From the NCBI GenBank assembly GCA_031002005.1, contig CM061914.1:191784685-191848684 (forward strand): 64,000 nt of DNA. Reading direction: 5' to 3'. Each line of letters begins with the position of its first letter. The first letter of the stretch is position 1. This DNA comes from Vandiemenella viatica. Taxonomy: Eukaryota > Arthropoda > Insecta > Orthoptera > Morabidae. The notes under the pieces were generated by a model. It made no database searches. It was not told where the DNA came from and worked only from the letters and a program-made list of their open reading frames with translations. The position numbers were made by a program, and so were the translations under genes. Positions 1-10,985 of the stretch are shown here, one piece after another.

Positions 1-244
1 TCCTTATCAGCATATCAGATTCTTTATTTTTCTTCCAGACAATAGTCAAAACCAGTTTGAATAACTCATCCCATGTGAAGAATATCACTACACCTACAAT
101 AGACATCATGAATCATAGCAGGCGCTCTTCCGTATATGGTAATGAATCAAATTTACCAGCCTGAGGGCATAGACATCATGAGGAGGACAAACGCAGAAAC
201 TGTAAAGCATAACAGGAAACAGATCTCAGCCATCCCATGTTTGT

Positions 245-608
245 ATGAGAGGAAGAGGATGAGGAGGGTCATGGAGTATACAGGGTGTATACTGGCGATG
301 AGGCATGGGAAGATATTGGAGTAGGTATGAAAGGTAGTGCATGGAAGGGAAAAGATGACCATGACCACAAGCTAGCGCTCGATTCCAGGCACAAGGGTGT
401 GGGAAGATTTTCTTTTTTAGGTAAGGGTGTCAGGGATTGGAATGAGTTACCAAGATAAATTATGAATAATTTACTAAAAATGTTGAAAGAATTTAAAGAT
501 AAAATTTGTAGAGGGCAAATGTAGGTGGGTGCAGGATAGGGGAAGATGGGGTGTAGGGAAATTGCCACCAGGGCCTGTGCTCCATTGCAATTAGATTAAA
601 TTAAATCC
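245..608 (+). mobile_element. CR1-like LINE (family A), 3' fragment
   Basis: This is the 3' end of the commonest LINE in the window. The + strand encodes the tail that follows the reverse transcriptase, recognisable by the words HDHKLAL, FRHKGVG and LGKGVRDWN, and then a short 3' UTR. The element ends in a run of ATTA/AAATT steps after TCCATTGCAATTA, the end type shared by other copies. Homology begins abruptly near 245, as expected for 5' truncation. Stops and substitutions make it non-coding. Confidence 0.75.
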
Positions 609-1302
609 AAACCCTTGAAGCTTAAATCAAGAAACAGCTTCTTGTATTCAATTGTATCAACTTATTTGCAACCTAAAAACTTCTCAGTAGAAATTTGGTA
701 AAATTAGGCATCAGGAAAAATATGGGAGAATCAAAAGGAGGGATATGCTACAGGCTATAATCTCCTGTACATGACCAGAAAAGTCCTGAACTGAATTAGA
801 TCCTATCTATCTTAATGTAAAGAAAATCGGAAGGAATTGGGTTACATCTACGAGGACGATCAATGTAAAATGCACGACAACACAGCACCTGTTGATCTGG
901 AATAAGATAAATATGTCCAGCACAACAAATGGCATGTTTACAACAAATGACAAGGCCATCTAGGATGCTGTGTACTGGGCATCAAGTGGAATATATGTAG
1001 TTACTACATGGAACTGTTTAATTTGATATTATAGTTTTGTGTAATATTTTAATTATGTTTCTGCATAACATTTACATTATAACTGCTTGTATACTTGTAG
1101 TTTACAATATAAAAGTGATGTCTAGGACAAGAATAAATGAATCTAAATTTATTAGAGCATTTCAGATATCTCACTGCCAATCACTTCTTCAGTGCACATT
1201 AACTTCTTAGTGGATTAAACAGGAGATAATGAAGTAGCTAAACAATAATGACTTAGAGCAAAATGAAAGCACAACTAATATAAAATAAGAGTCACATCTT
1301 AC
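609..1302. other. No recognisable gene; candidate intron downstream of the zinc-finger exon
   Basis: AT-rich sequence without a convincing open frame or repeat that I recognise. The bases just below 1303 form the splice donor of the zinc-finger exon, so at least part of this stretch would be intron of that minus-strand gene. Confidence 0.4.
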
Positions 1303-1752
1303 CTTCTTTGTGGCAATGTTCTTGTATCTTTATGAAGATGGAGATTGGTGATATCCTCAAATCCTCCAGAGCAATAGATGCAGACATCTGAGGGAAAGGA
1401 AATACCTGAGATATGGTGGAAAACATGTCTTGTCAAAGTGCACCTGGATAAAAAAGTCTTTGCACAGAATGTGCATGCAACTATAGGTAATGATGTCTCC
1501 TTAAATACACTTTTCTTCCTATAGTTAAAATTATGTGCACATAACAAAGAGACATTTAAAAAAACTTGACAACATCTTTGGCAACCATGCAGTGGTGTAT
1601 TTACACATAGCTCATGACTAAAAACATGGCGTATTAGACAGTTGCCTTCAGAGAAATGTTGATAACATATGGCACATGTGTACTGTGGTGTATTGACCAC
1701 TGATGTTATATCACCAATTCTCCCAATAGATATATGGAATTTATTTTCTGAC
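1303..1752 (-). CDS. C2H2 zinc-finger protein, internal exon
   Basis: Internal coding exon of a probable nuclear DNA-binding protein. The minus strand is open for 149 codons. It starts right after a strong acceptor (pyrimidine-rich run then CAG at 1755-1753) and ends at AAG|GTAAGA (donor GT at 1302-1301). Both exon edges are in phase 2, so the exon could be skipped without a frameshift. Counting from the first whole codon, finger 1 is C26-C29-H42-H46 and finger 3 is C93-C96-H109-H113, both canonical. Finger 2 has C57, C60 and H73 but Tyr where the last His belongs. Finger 4 has C124, C127 and H140 and its last His is missing or lies in the next exon. No linker matches the common TGEKP type. 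The family and DNA target are unknown. It is the only stretch with clear host-gene features. Confidence 0.8.
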
Positions 1753-2294
1753 CTGCAAAAAGAAATACAGAAACTATGTTGAGTACTTTTATTGCAAGGC
1801 TTGTATAAAAAAAATTAAAATTGAGATGTAGTAATCAGATGTAAGAGAAACTCCTGCCACTAAATGTATAGACAAAATAGGAAGGTAATAATTCCACACA
1901 TTCTCTGAATATTAACAATCAAAGCTATGTTAAATTATACACAATTACATCACACATTCAAACTATTTATATAGAAATATTATAGATCTGACTTATCAAA
2001 TTCCATAATTTAACTGTCATTTGTGAAGATACAAAATGTAATGGTACCCTTCGACAGAATAGTATGATCCATGCATATATGAATATGAGTTTATGGCAAA
2101 TCATATTACGATGAGTAGTAATATCACTGGACTGAAGGAGTGTGGGCTACCTGTGTCAAGAGAACTAACTCTGCTGGGATTTTCAGAACGGGTTGGTTGT
2201 GTCATTGAATGATTGTAGTAAAAAAATTCGTATCTAGCTTAGAAGACATGCTGGTTGACAATGTTCAATTATGCAAGTGACTGAGAAATGTTTG
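1753..2294. other. Probable intron, nothing recognised
   Basis: AT-rich, no supported open frame. It lies between the zinc-finger acceptor and a LINE fragment and would be intron if the exon at 2722-2777 is real. Confidence 0.35.
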
Positions 2295-2650
2295 TGACCC
2301 TTATGTATGAAATCGAGCACCAGTGGTCATGGCCGTCTTTCCCCTTCTCAGCACTATTTCTAATTCTTTGACCAATATGCCTCAAAGCCCCATCACCACC
2401 ATATGTCCTATATATTTCCAGAACAATCTTCATCCTCCTCCTTTCCTCCAACAATTTCGAGCTCCTTTATCATATCAGTTACTGACTGGGTCCTGCGATA
2501 ATTTCCACAAACCAATCTAGCTGCTCTTCTTTGCACACCCTCCAACAACTGTATTTGATAACAAAAATGTGGGTCCCAAACAACACCACCATATTCAACT
2601 AATGATCTGACTAAAGTTTTGTAACCCAATTCCCTAACTTCTCTGTTGTA
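2295..2650 (-). mobile_element. CR1-like LINE (family A) fragment
   Basis: Reading the minus strand gives the thumb region after the RT core (GYKTLVRSLVEYGGVVWDP, then QRRAARLVCGNYRRTQSV) and part of the C-terminal tail with a frameshift. Both ends are truncated and the 3' UTR is absent. It sits inside the presumed intron of the zinc-finger gene in the same orientation. Confidence 0.75.
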
Positions 2651-2721
2651 TACCCGTCTTTAAGACAAGCAGTAGTTTATATTTTAACTGCTAATTTTGT
2701 AATAAAATGTTTCCTCCATAC

Positions 2722-2777
2722 CCATCAGCAGAAGGTACCAAAACTGGAGCCTCTAGTTTGGCATCATTTGAAATATT
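2722..2777 (-). CDS. Candidate small upstream exon of the zinc-finger gene
   Basis: A possible 56-base exon. On the minus strand a good acceptor (TTTTTATTTTCAG, ending at 2778) is followed by 18 sense codons beginning NISNDAKLEAPV and then GG|GTATGG, a usable donor at 2721-2720. If spliced there, two bases remain, which matches the phase-2 start of the exon at 1752. There is no similarity I recognise and the exon is short, so this rests only on splice signals and phase. The frame stays open past the donor to a stop near 2693, so an alternative end is possible. Confidence 0.3.
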
Positions 2778-3330
2778 CTGAAAATAAAAATCAATATGAG
2801 TAATATGCTACAAAAATAATAAAACTAAACAAGAATCATTATGCAAATTTTAGATTTTTTGAAATAGTTTAGGACACTGTTAACAAGCAAAAGAGAGTAG
2901 ATCAAATTTTTCGTAGATTATTATGTCTGTTTTTCGATGAAAGGAATTGTCATGGAACTACAGGCAGCAATTTTAATGATGTTTCAAATTATAGATAGCC
3001 CACAGTTCAGAGTAAAATTTGGTACATTTCTCTTTGATCTGGAGTTGGGAAACTAAAAATTAATACAATAGTGTTCACAACTAGTACAAATTATTCTGTA
3101 AATAGGATTAACACAGAAACCAATGACATTTAATATATAGTCCATGATACCAAAAGTAAAATATGGTATTCTTTTAATGAATAAATTGCAGAAATTGGTA
3201 TGCAGGTTCCCATAGCTTAGCATCAATTTAATTTCAATTCACAATCGAATTATTTACTGTCATAGAAATGACACCATATTAATCAGAATTAAATAAATAA
3301 CAAAGGATAGGAAAAATTACTCATCTAGGT
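2778..3330. other. AT-rich, nothing recognised
   Basis: No supported open frame, no clear repeat termini. It would be intron or upstream flank of the zinc-finger gene. Confidence 0.35.
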
Positions 3331-4215
3331 TTGCATACAAATCATAATTTAAATTGGAAGGAAAATGTTTCTAACTTACTAAAGCTATTGGGTGCAGCCA
3401 CATTTGCAATTCATACAATTTCAGCTATAGGTGATCCACATATGAGGCAGCTAGTATATTTTGCTTATTTTTACTCCTTAATGTCATATGGAATAATATT
3501 CTGGGGCAATTTTACCTATAGGGATAAAGTGTTCAGAGCCGAAAGTGAGTAATAAGAATTATGAGTGGTGTGTTAGCAATAACTTCATGTAAAGACCTGT
3601 TCAAGAAATTAGGGATTTTAACATTAGTGGCCGAGTATATACACACATTAATGTCCTTTGTAGTCACAAATTATACTTTTGTTTGAAGAAATAGTAAAAT
3701 ACACAGTTATGGAACTAGAAGTAAAAATGATCTTCACGAGGATTACAAGTTATTGTCACTTATTCAAAAAGTGGTCCGATATTCACAGATACATATCTTC
3801 AATAAGTTCCCAACACATATTAAATGTCTAGCAGATGATAAGAATAAATTCAGATAAAAATTGAAAGAATTTTTAATTGACAACTCCTTCTACTCTGTCA
3901 AAGAATTTATTTCTAAGGCATCTTTGAAATAAACTGACAGTAGTTTGTGTAAATGTAGTTGACATAATTAATGTACCATGTATGTTATGATTGTACACCA
4001 TCTGGTGTCTGTATTATTTTGTTATGCAATGTATGCTATGACAGTACATCATGTGGTGTATGTATTATTTTGTTATGCAATTGTTTAATGAACCATGTAT
4101 GTTATGACTGTACATTTTCTAGTGTATGTATTACTTTGTTATACAATTGTTTATCTGTAAATTGACAACTTTCCACATCCCACAGAGCCAGTCTCTTATA
4201 CTGGGATTAATGTAT
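3331..4215 (+). mobile_element. LINE (family B) 3' fragment with tandem 3' tail
   Basis: The + strand encodes a LINE thumb region. The 73-codon frame at 3331-3552 contains NLNWKENVSNLLKLLGAATF and YSLMSYGIIFWGN, which match the KLNW and YGIIFWG blocks following the RT core in CR1/Jockey-type LINEs. Homology continues in broken frames to about 3930 (NKFR, FLIDNSFYSVKEFI). It is followed by three roughly 60-base tandem units (3968-4160) and a TATTG-repeat end (about 4200-4215). A related copy is at 31740-32460. The clade assignment is tentative. Confidence 0.65.
3968..4160 (+). repeat. Three-unit tandem repeat in LINE 3' tail
   Basis: Three imperfect units of about 55-65 bases. Each contains ATGTATGYTATGAYNGTACA and then GTGTNTGTATTAYTTTGTTA. 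They lie between the broken ORF and the TATTG end of the family B LINE. Confidence 0.7.
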
Positions 4216-5639
4216 TGTATTGTATCATTCACCGAAGTTGAAGGCTCCAATGAGTGAAACACATATGAGACAAAAAAAACATATACAATTATTCAGTTTT
4301 GCACCTTATTTATGTGCCAGGGACCAAGTCATATGGTTTGAGAGTTGTGCTGGCTGAGAAGCAGAAGACGGGGTGGGGAGGAGGTAGTGGGAGTGAAATA
4401 TTAAGAAGTGAACTATCGATATTTCAAGAAAGACTAAGATGATATATTTATAGCTGGTGGAGATAAAATTAATATATATAACATAAGGGTACATGATATT
4501 AAAGCGAACAGTAAATAAATAAATTTGGAAGAAATTTGATACTAGTTAAATGATGGCAATGAAAAATACCACTAATACTGAGTGATGGGTCTAAAGGTAG
4601 AATTTTATCGGTGGTTGATGCCAGGTGGGCATTTGGTATCCAGGTTATTTTGAAAATGCAAGTTACCATCTCCAAAGATCGGAAGTGGCCGTGGTTTCAG
4701 GAGACCAGAATCAAAAACATATGATTTGGAATTGAAAATAGTATTTACCATGGTTCATTCAGATTACACCTTAAAGTTTAGGTCGCCAATACCTGGTGTG
4801 ATTGCATGGATAGTTTTGATGATTCTGACAAAGAAAGACAGAATAATCAATATAGCTAACCTGTTATAAATAGTTAGTAATACCGTTGGTTTGTTAATAA
4901 TTGTATGTACTGTTTGTTCCACATCCCCAAACCATTCTCTTGTGGGATCAAAGCTATATTTATATATAATATACTGTATACAGGAGTCAGCTTGAATAGA
5001 CCAGTGAGCATTTATGAGGTGATGGAAACGGGATCTGAAATAGTCCTTTTTCAACATCCAGAAGTTACAGTCAGCCTCCAACCAGGCTTGGAAGTATTTA
5101 CTTCATGTGTATTGGACACCTTTGGCCATCAGAAAAAGTAATTTCATGTAGATGAAAGAAATTCAAATAGTGTACTCAACCTTATGTTGACTTTTGTACA
5201 TAAAGTTAATAGATCAAGGAATTAGTAAATGTTAATCTAATGACATTAGCAATAAAATTCTTTGTATCTGATATTGTTATCAAAATGGCAACTAGATTTT
5301 TACTTTGATACCTGTATTATTAAGACTGAACTCACTGCAAGTGAAATGAGTAGCTAAATAAATTTGATATACAGCCTACTATGTGAATATAATTATACCA
5401 CAATATATTCAAAATCTCATATGATATATATGTAGGATATATAAATTTTGTTAAAAATGTTTATGAAAAATAACAATTAATAACTCAGCATGCAATACTA
5501 CACTATGTGCTTTTCTCATTTTACCTATGGCATATTGTGATGCTAAATTACTGAATATGTATGATAAAATGATATAACATGGGATAATAAAGTAAGTATA
5601 TAGCCTAGCTCAACTAACAGAGTATACCAATTAATAATA
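4216..5639. other. Unassigned sequence
   Basis: No recognised gene. Opposed open frames of 105 codons (4764-5081, minus) and 78 codons (4905-5141, plus) overlap each other and match no family I know. The region may be old repeat or intergenic DNA. Confidence 0.3.
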
Positions 5640-6470
5640 ATAATATTTAATTAAATTGTGATGAAGCGAACATTCTGGTACAATTTCCCTACCCACCCAT
5701 CTTCCCCCTTTCCTGTACTCACCTGCATTTGCCCTCTGCAAATTTTAGCTTTAAATTCATTCAATATTTTTGGTAAATTATTTATAATTTCTCTTGGTAA
5801 CTTTTTCCAATCCCCTGACACCCTTGCCCCGAAAAGAGACATCTTCCTATACCCTTGTGCCTGAAATAGAGTGCCAGCTCGTGGTCATGGTCATATTTTC
5901 TTCCATGTATTACTTTTCATTCTTACACCAATATCTTTCCGTGTCTCATCACCAATGTACGACTTGTACACATTTCCAGAAACAACTCTAGCAGCCTTTT
6001 TTTTTTTTTTTAATGCACTCTCTCCAACTCCTGTATTTGATATGCAAAATATGCATCCCATACTATACTACCATATTCAAGAAATGGTCTGACCAAAGTT
6101 TTGAAACCAAATCCCTTTACTTCTATCATATGCCCCCCCCTACCACCCCTCACCACCTCGCTCCAACTAGTGCAGAATTTGAATCCTTTTCCTATTACTT
6201 GACCAATGTGTCCTGCCCAGTTAAGCTTGTTATCAAATCTAATGCCAAGATATTTACATTTCAAGTTTTCAACTTAGCAATTCTTTCACCACCTTCATAA
6301 TCAACCTTTAGTTTTTATTTGTACATCTAATAAGCTGACTCTTCTTTGCATTTATCTTTCATCCCATGTTTACCAACCCAACTAGATATGCTGTCCAGAT
6401 CACCCTGCAGCTATTTACAGTCCTCTACTGTTTTGATCCTTTCATATAGCATTATATCATCTGCAAACAA
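5640..6470 (-). mobile_element. CR1-like LINE (family A), host copy, 3' part
   Basis: Minus-strand LINE copy reading from its 3' UTR end (5640, TAATTAAATTGTGATG side) up to the FADD-type catalytic motif region near 6440-6465 (ATATCATCTGCAAACAA on the plus strand). It is interrupted at 6470 by a second LINE and resumes at 7260. A poly-T run of about 14 bases is at 5999-6012. Confidence 0.8.
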
Positions 6471-7259
6471 AGATAAATGCAAAGAAGAGTCAGCTAATTA
6501 GATACACAAATAAAAAACAAAAGGTTAAATCTGAATATAAGGTGGGGGGAAGAATTGCTTGCTGAAGACTTGAAATGTAAATATTTTGGCATTACATTTG
6601 ATAACAAGCTTAACTGGGCAGGACACAATGGACAGGTGGTAGGAAAAGTTTCAAATCCTGCACTTGTTGGAGAGAGTGATGAGGGGATGCACGAGAGAAG
6701 TAAAGGAATTGGGTTACAAAACTTTGGTCAGACCATTGCACGAATATGGTAGTATAGTATGGGACCCTCATTTTACGTATCAAATACAGGAGTTGAGAAG
6801 GTGCAAAGAAGGGCTGCTAGATTTGTTTCTGGAAATTATCGCAAAATGCAATCAGTGACAGATATGATAAAGGAGCTGGAATGGGATTCATTGCAAAACA
6901 AGGAGGAGGATGAGGAGGGTAATGGGATTGTACAGGGCGTATACTGGTGATTGAGGCATGGAAAGATATTGCAATAGGTATGAAAAGTAGTGCATGGAAG
7001 GGAAAAGATGACCATGACCACAAGATGGCACTCGATTTCAGGCACAAGGGTGTGGGAAGATTCTCTTTTTTAGGTAAGGGTGTCAGGGATTGGAATGAGT
7101 TACCAAGAGAAATGATGAATAATTTACCAAAACTTTGAAAGAATTTAAAGATAAAATTTGTAGAGGGCAAATATCTAGGATAGGGGAAGATGGGTGTGTA
7201 GGGAAATTGCCAACCAGAGTGTGTGCTCCATTGCAATTAAATTAATTTAAATTAAAATT
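6471..7259 (+). mobile_element. CR1-like LINE (family A), nested copy
   Basis: A 5'-truncated, 789-base, plus-strand copy inserted into the minus-strand copy. It begins in the RT palm just after the catalytic motif (KINAKKSQLIRYTNKK in broken frame), continues through LKCKYFGITFDNKLNWAG and the C-terminal tail, and ends in an AATTAA-rich run. AAACAA flanks it (6465-6470 and 7260-7265) as a target-site duplication. The frames are shifted several times. Confidence 0.85.
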
Positions 7260-7520
7260 AAACAATCTAATTTCTGAAAGTAAAGAATCAACACAATTAT
7301 TCATAAGAATATTGAATAGCAATGGCTCCAATACACTACCCTGCAGCACTTCCATTTTTAAGAATACTGCTGACTCACTGGAATGTTTTGCAAATGAGTT
7401 TTGGATACCATAGTGTAGAGGAATTCTCATTTCCAAAGTTCTATCTTTACTATACAACCCAATCCTCAATGGCCTGGACAAGAGCAAATGCCATTCCATT
7501 TTACACAGAAGAACATAGCA
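7260..7520 (-). mobile_element. CR1-like LINE (family A), host copy, 5' part
   Basis: Continuation of the interrupted minus-strand LINE. The minus-strand frame contains LQGSVLEPLLFNILMNNCVD and LLSEIRLF, i.e. the RT motif normally written GVPQGSVLGPLL and the residues immediately before FADD. Joining this end to 6470 restores the order of the RT motifs across the insertion. The upstream boundary near 7520 is uncertain. Confidence 0.75.
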
Positions 7521-7732
7521 TAAAATACAGAAAAGTAATTTAATATTTAAAAAAAATACTTCTATGTCTGAAAAATTGTTAAACCAATCCTCCCATAAGA
7601 TTGAAAATAATTTCTAAACTTTATATTACATTGTGATGCTAAATTACTGAATGATAAAATGATATAACATGGGATAGTAAAGTAAGTGTATAGCCTAGTT
7701 TGTTAGTTACTAGGCTACTTTATCTGCTTTCA

Positions 7733-7968
7733 TTAAGGGCCATCCGTAAATTATTCAAATTTCTTTATGGTTTTTAAACCCACCTACCTTTATTGTCATG
7801 CACTGAAGTTATAAATTTTGCAATTTTAAATTTAGAATATGAATGAAACAGCACTTCGAATCTCACATATCAAAGCATGTGTCCCCCCCCCTTTTTGATG
7901 CATGTCACATGATGTGGGCACCCTCTCCCCTCCCTTCCCCCACCCTGTGAATTAATGGATGATCCCTC
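7733..7968. mobile_element. MITE with GGGCCATCC-type inverted ends
   Basis: The left end AGGGCCATCCGTAAATTATT pairs with the right end GAATTAATGGATGATCCCT (TIRs of about 20 bases, imperfect). The interior has a C-run (CCCCCCCCC) and a C-rich strand bias. The ends resemble the GGGCGTCC-type MITEs at 20902, 21681, 28488 and 46981, so this is probably a distant relative. No transposase. Confidence 0.55.
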
Positions 7969-9139
7969 ACTGATATGATCATAAAGCAATAGTTTGTATT
8001 ATCTTAATCTGAGGTAAACAAAATTCAGTACTTTGATAAGACAGATGTATATCTCACTGAGAAACAAACTGCTTTCTTACACCTCATGTGAACAACATGA
8101 AACTTCTGTCAGCATTTGCTGTAAGTTATAAAAGAATAGCAACTCATAACTGATAAGAAATCACTGATCACAACTTAAGTGAGAAATAATAATTTTTTCA
8201 CCATTTTTTTTTATATTGGAAAAGTATCTCGCAGTCAACAGCATTCTATGGAACAATTCAAATCCAATAAAATTTTTCAATTCACTGTTAGAACCACACA
8301 TATCAATAAAACTAGGGGCAAGATATTCAAGAACAACCAAATTCCAATTGGTGATCTCTGTACATATCACAAATCAGATAACCATTTAAAAAATACGACA
8401 AAACATCTTGAAACAGATAGACTAAATGGAATTACAGTGATCAATTTCAGTGCTTTAACAACTGTGCCAAAAAATTAATGTGTTGCCTGTTATTTGAAAT
8501 AAGCCTTTGCTTTTTAATTCCATTGAATATATTTCCACCTCGGATCATGTAATGAAGTAAACGAATTTGCTTATATGTTTCAACTGATGAAGCACAAAAT
8601 ACTTAAAATGTGTGGCGAACACTATATGATTCAAATTATGCAGGTTAAAGACTAAAATGAGCTCACTCATAATTATACATCACCAGCATTATTGAAAACA
8701 AAAAAACTTTTCCGATTTTGGCATGTCGGTGTTGTAGTACAGTAATATTACTGTAAGACTTCGCAGACACATAAACCTACCTCTTCTTTAAAGTGTATAG
8801 CATTTACGAGATCCATATCATACTGTCTTCTTGAAAGAACAGTATGTACCATTCCAATCTCACAAACACACAAACCTCAAAGCCAACAGCTCCGATGTTT
8901 ACTAGTTTACGGAGAGTTGTCCGTTTCTTATAAAGATACTGAATACTGCAGATGAAGCACTCCAACCACGTTTGATGTTGCAAATATTATACACAGATAA
9001 GTTAACCAATTCCGCTTTGTCTTGAAAATTCACACATTATCCTGTATCTTCTTTCTGTTAGACTCGTCCACAAATTGAATTAGATAATAGGTACTGTAAT
9101 TTTTGATCTGTTCAGTTTCGTGTTTTTGTTTTATTATTG
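7969..9139. other. Unassigned AT-rich sequence
   Basis: No gene recognised. A 99-codon plus frame (8179-8478) and a 69-codon minus frame overlap and have low-complexity composition. A weak hammerhead-like motif lies at 8584-8622. Confidence 0.3.
8584..8622 (+). ncRNA. Weak hammerhead-like motif
   Basis: CTGATGA at 8584-8590 is followed by AGCACA, a loop and TGTGT (possible stem II) and then GGCGAACAC, where GAAA is damaged to GAAC. It is probably a decayed copy, listed because of the better examples elsewhere in the window. Confidence 0.2.
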
Positions 9140-9868
9140 TTATTAATTTAATTGCAATTTAAGTGTCAAATTCCTCCCCCATCTAATTTTGCGATTTACG
9201 AATTCTTACTTTAAACCTTTCAGCGTTTCTTCTAAATTATTCATCACTTGGTAATTTGTTCCAATCCCAGACATTCCTACCCACAAAAAAAAATATTCTC
9301 ACTCCCTTATGCATGAAATTAAGTGCCAGCTTGTAGTCATGGTCATCTTTTCCCTTCCACGAACTATTCCTAATTCTTCGACCAATAACCTTCCAACCAC
9401 CATCACCAACATATGCCCTGTACATTCCCAGCACTCTCTTCACCCTCCTCTTACTTCCAATCCAGCTCCATCACAATATTAGTTAATGACTGGGTCCTGC
9501 GATAATTTCCTCAAACAAATTTAGCTGCTCTTCTTTGCAACCTCTCGGATTCTTGTATTTGATAACCAAAATGTGGGTCCCAAACTAAACCACCATACTC
9601 AACCAATGGTCTGACCAAAGTTTTGTAAGACAGTTCCCTAACATCTCTGGTACATCCTTTCATCACCCTCTCCAGTAAGTGGAGGATTTTGTAACCATTT
9701 TTCACCACCTGCTCAAGTACTATGCCAAGATATTTATACTTCAGGTCTTCAACAAACAATTCTGACCCCACCCTATACTCATAAACAACCTTCAGTTTTT
9801 TAATCTGTGTTCCTAATAAGATGACTATTCTTGACATTTATCTTCATTCCATGCTGCCCTCCCCTTTT
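9140..9868 (-). mobile_element. CR1-like LINE (family A) fragment
   Basis: Minus-strand copy from the AATTAAATTGCAAT end at about 9140 through the C-terminal tail (KRVLGMYRAYVGD, HDYKLALNFMHKGV) and thumb (LSYKTLVRPLVEYGGLVWDP, FVEDLKYKYLGI) to about 9868. It has frameshifts and an internal deletion after KYLGI. The frame from 9837 to 9511 stays open for 108 codons, so this copy is only moderately old. Confidence 0.8.
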
Positions 9869-10160
9869 TTATTAAAAAAATTGTATGCAATAGAGATAAT
9901 TTCATTATTAGTAATCATTACAGGATCAGTGTATTACACACATGGACAGTAGCTGCTCATTTCTGTTATAGATAAAATTTGGAATAATTTTACTTGTTGC
10001 ATATATCACCCTACTTGTCAGTTATGCTGCAAGTATCAACGATGTGCAAAATATGTGGTCGCTGAATTGATCTAGCGCACAAAGAAAGTACTTTCTTTCC
10101 ACATCCAATAAATATTGATAAATGATAAGTGTGCTTCCTAACACAGAGATTACCAACCCC

Positions 10161-10180
10161 TTTTTCTCTCTCTCTCTCTC
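10161..10180. repeat. CT microsatellite
   Basis: A short run of CT dinucleotides (CTCTCTCTCTCTCTC) after CCTTTTT. Confidence 0.8.
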
Positions 10181-10204
10181 AAAAATTTCAAAATATGTAT
10201 CCCT

Positions 10205-10400
10205 TTAAGCAGGCACAAGTGTGTAGAAAGATTCTCTTTTTTAAGGGGTAAGGGATGAATAATTTACCAAAAACTTTAAAGGAATTTAAAGCTAAAATTT
10301 GCAGAAGGCAAATGTAGATGGGTGCAGGAAAGTGAGAAGATGTGAGTGTAGGGAAATTGCCATCGGAGCGTGCGATCCATCGCAATTTAATTATATATAT
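10205..10400 (+). mobile_element. CR1-like LINE (family A), 3' end
   Basis: Short plus-strand copy: AGGCACAAGTGTGTAG (RHKGVG region), the 3' UTR with GGGAAATTGCCATCGGAGCG, and the end CATCGCAATTTAATTATATA. An internal gap removes part of the C-terminal tail. Confidence 0.7.
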
Positions 10401-10403
10401 ATA

Positions 10404-10705
10404 ATGGAGATAGTTTTGTAGTATGAGACCCAGATTTTTTGGGTACCAAATGTGGAAGTGGGGAGGGTGAAAAGAAGGTCTGCTAAATTTGTCTCCGTAA
10501 ATTAATACAGAACGCAATCAGTGCTTATGATATGTTAAAGAAGTTAGAATTCTATTGTTTGGATGGTAGTACGAGCGTGGAGAGAGTTGTGGGAGTGTAC
10601 AAGGCGTGGTAAGATATTTATGGACGAATCAAGAGAGAAACATGGATGGGAAAAAATTACCACGAAAACAAGCTGGCGCTCGATTTCAGACATAAGTGTT
10701 ATTTT
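10404..10705 (+). mobile_element. CR1-like LINE (family A), diverged fragment
   Basis: Plus strand, thumb and tail region (TATGAGACCCAGATTTTTTG, GTGAAAAGAAGGTCTGCTAA, CTGGCGCTCGATTTCAGACA). It is more diverged than its neighbours and has several frameshifts. It abuts the preceding 3' end, so it is a separate insertion. Confidence 0.6.
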
Positions 10706-10787
10706 AATGGGGATTTATTTATTTAATTTAAAAAGGGCGATAATAACCACGATGTTGACGCGCCCTAAAGTTAGAACAACAACAACA

Positions 10788-10985
10788 ATAACATTTAATT
10801 TAATTGCAATGGAGCACACCCAACTTCCCCCTATCCTGCACCCACCTACATTTGACCTCCATAAATTTCAACTTTAAATTATTTTAACGTTTTCGGAAAG
10901 TTATTCATCATTCCCCTTGGTAACTCATTCCAATCCCTGACACCCTTAACTAAAAAAGAAAATCTTCCCACACCCTTGTGCCTGT
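10788..10985 (-). mobile_element. CR1-like LINE (family A), 3' end
   Basis: Minus-strand 3' end reading from an AATTAAATT tail next to an ACAACAACAACAATAAC run, through the 3' UTR, to the FRHKGVG region at 10985. It is inverted relative to the two fragments just upstream. Confidence 0.75.

Noticed and set aside
4764..5081. 105-codon minus frame as a host gene
   Set aside because: No motif recognised, AT-rich codons, overlapping an opposed frame; no splice or start support.
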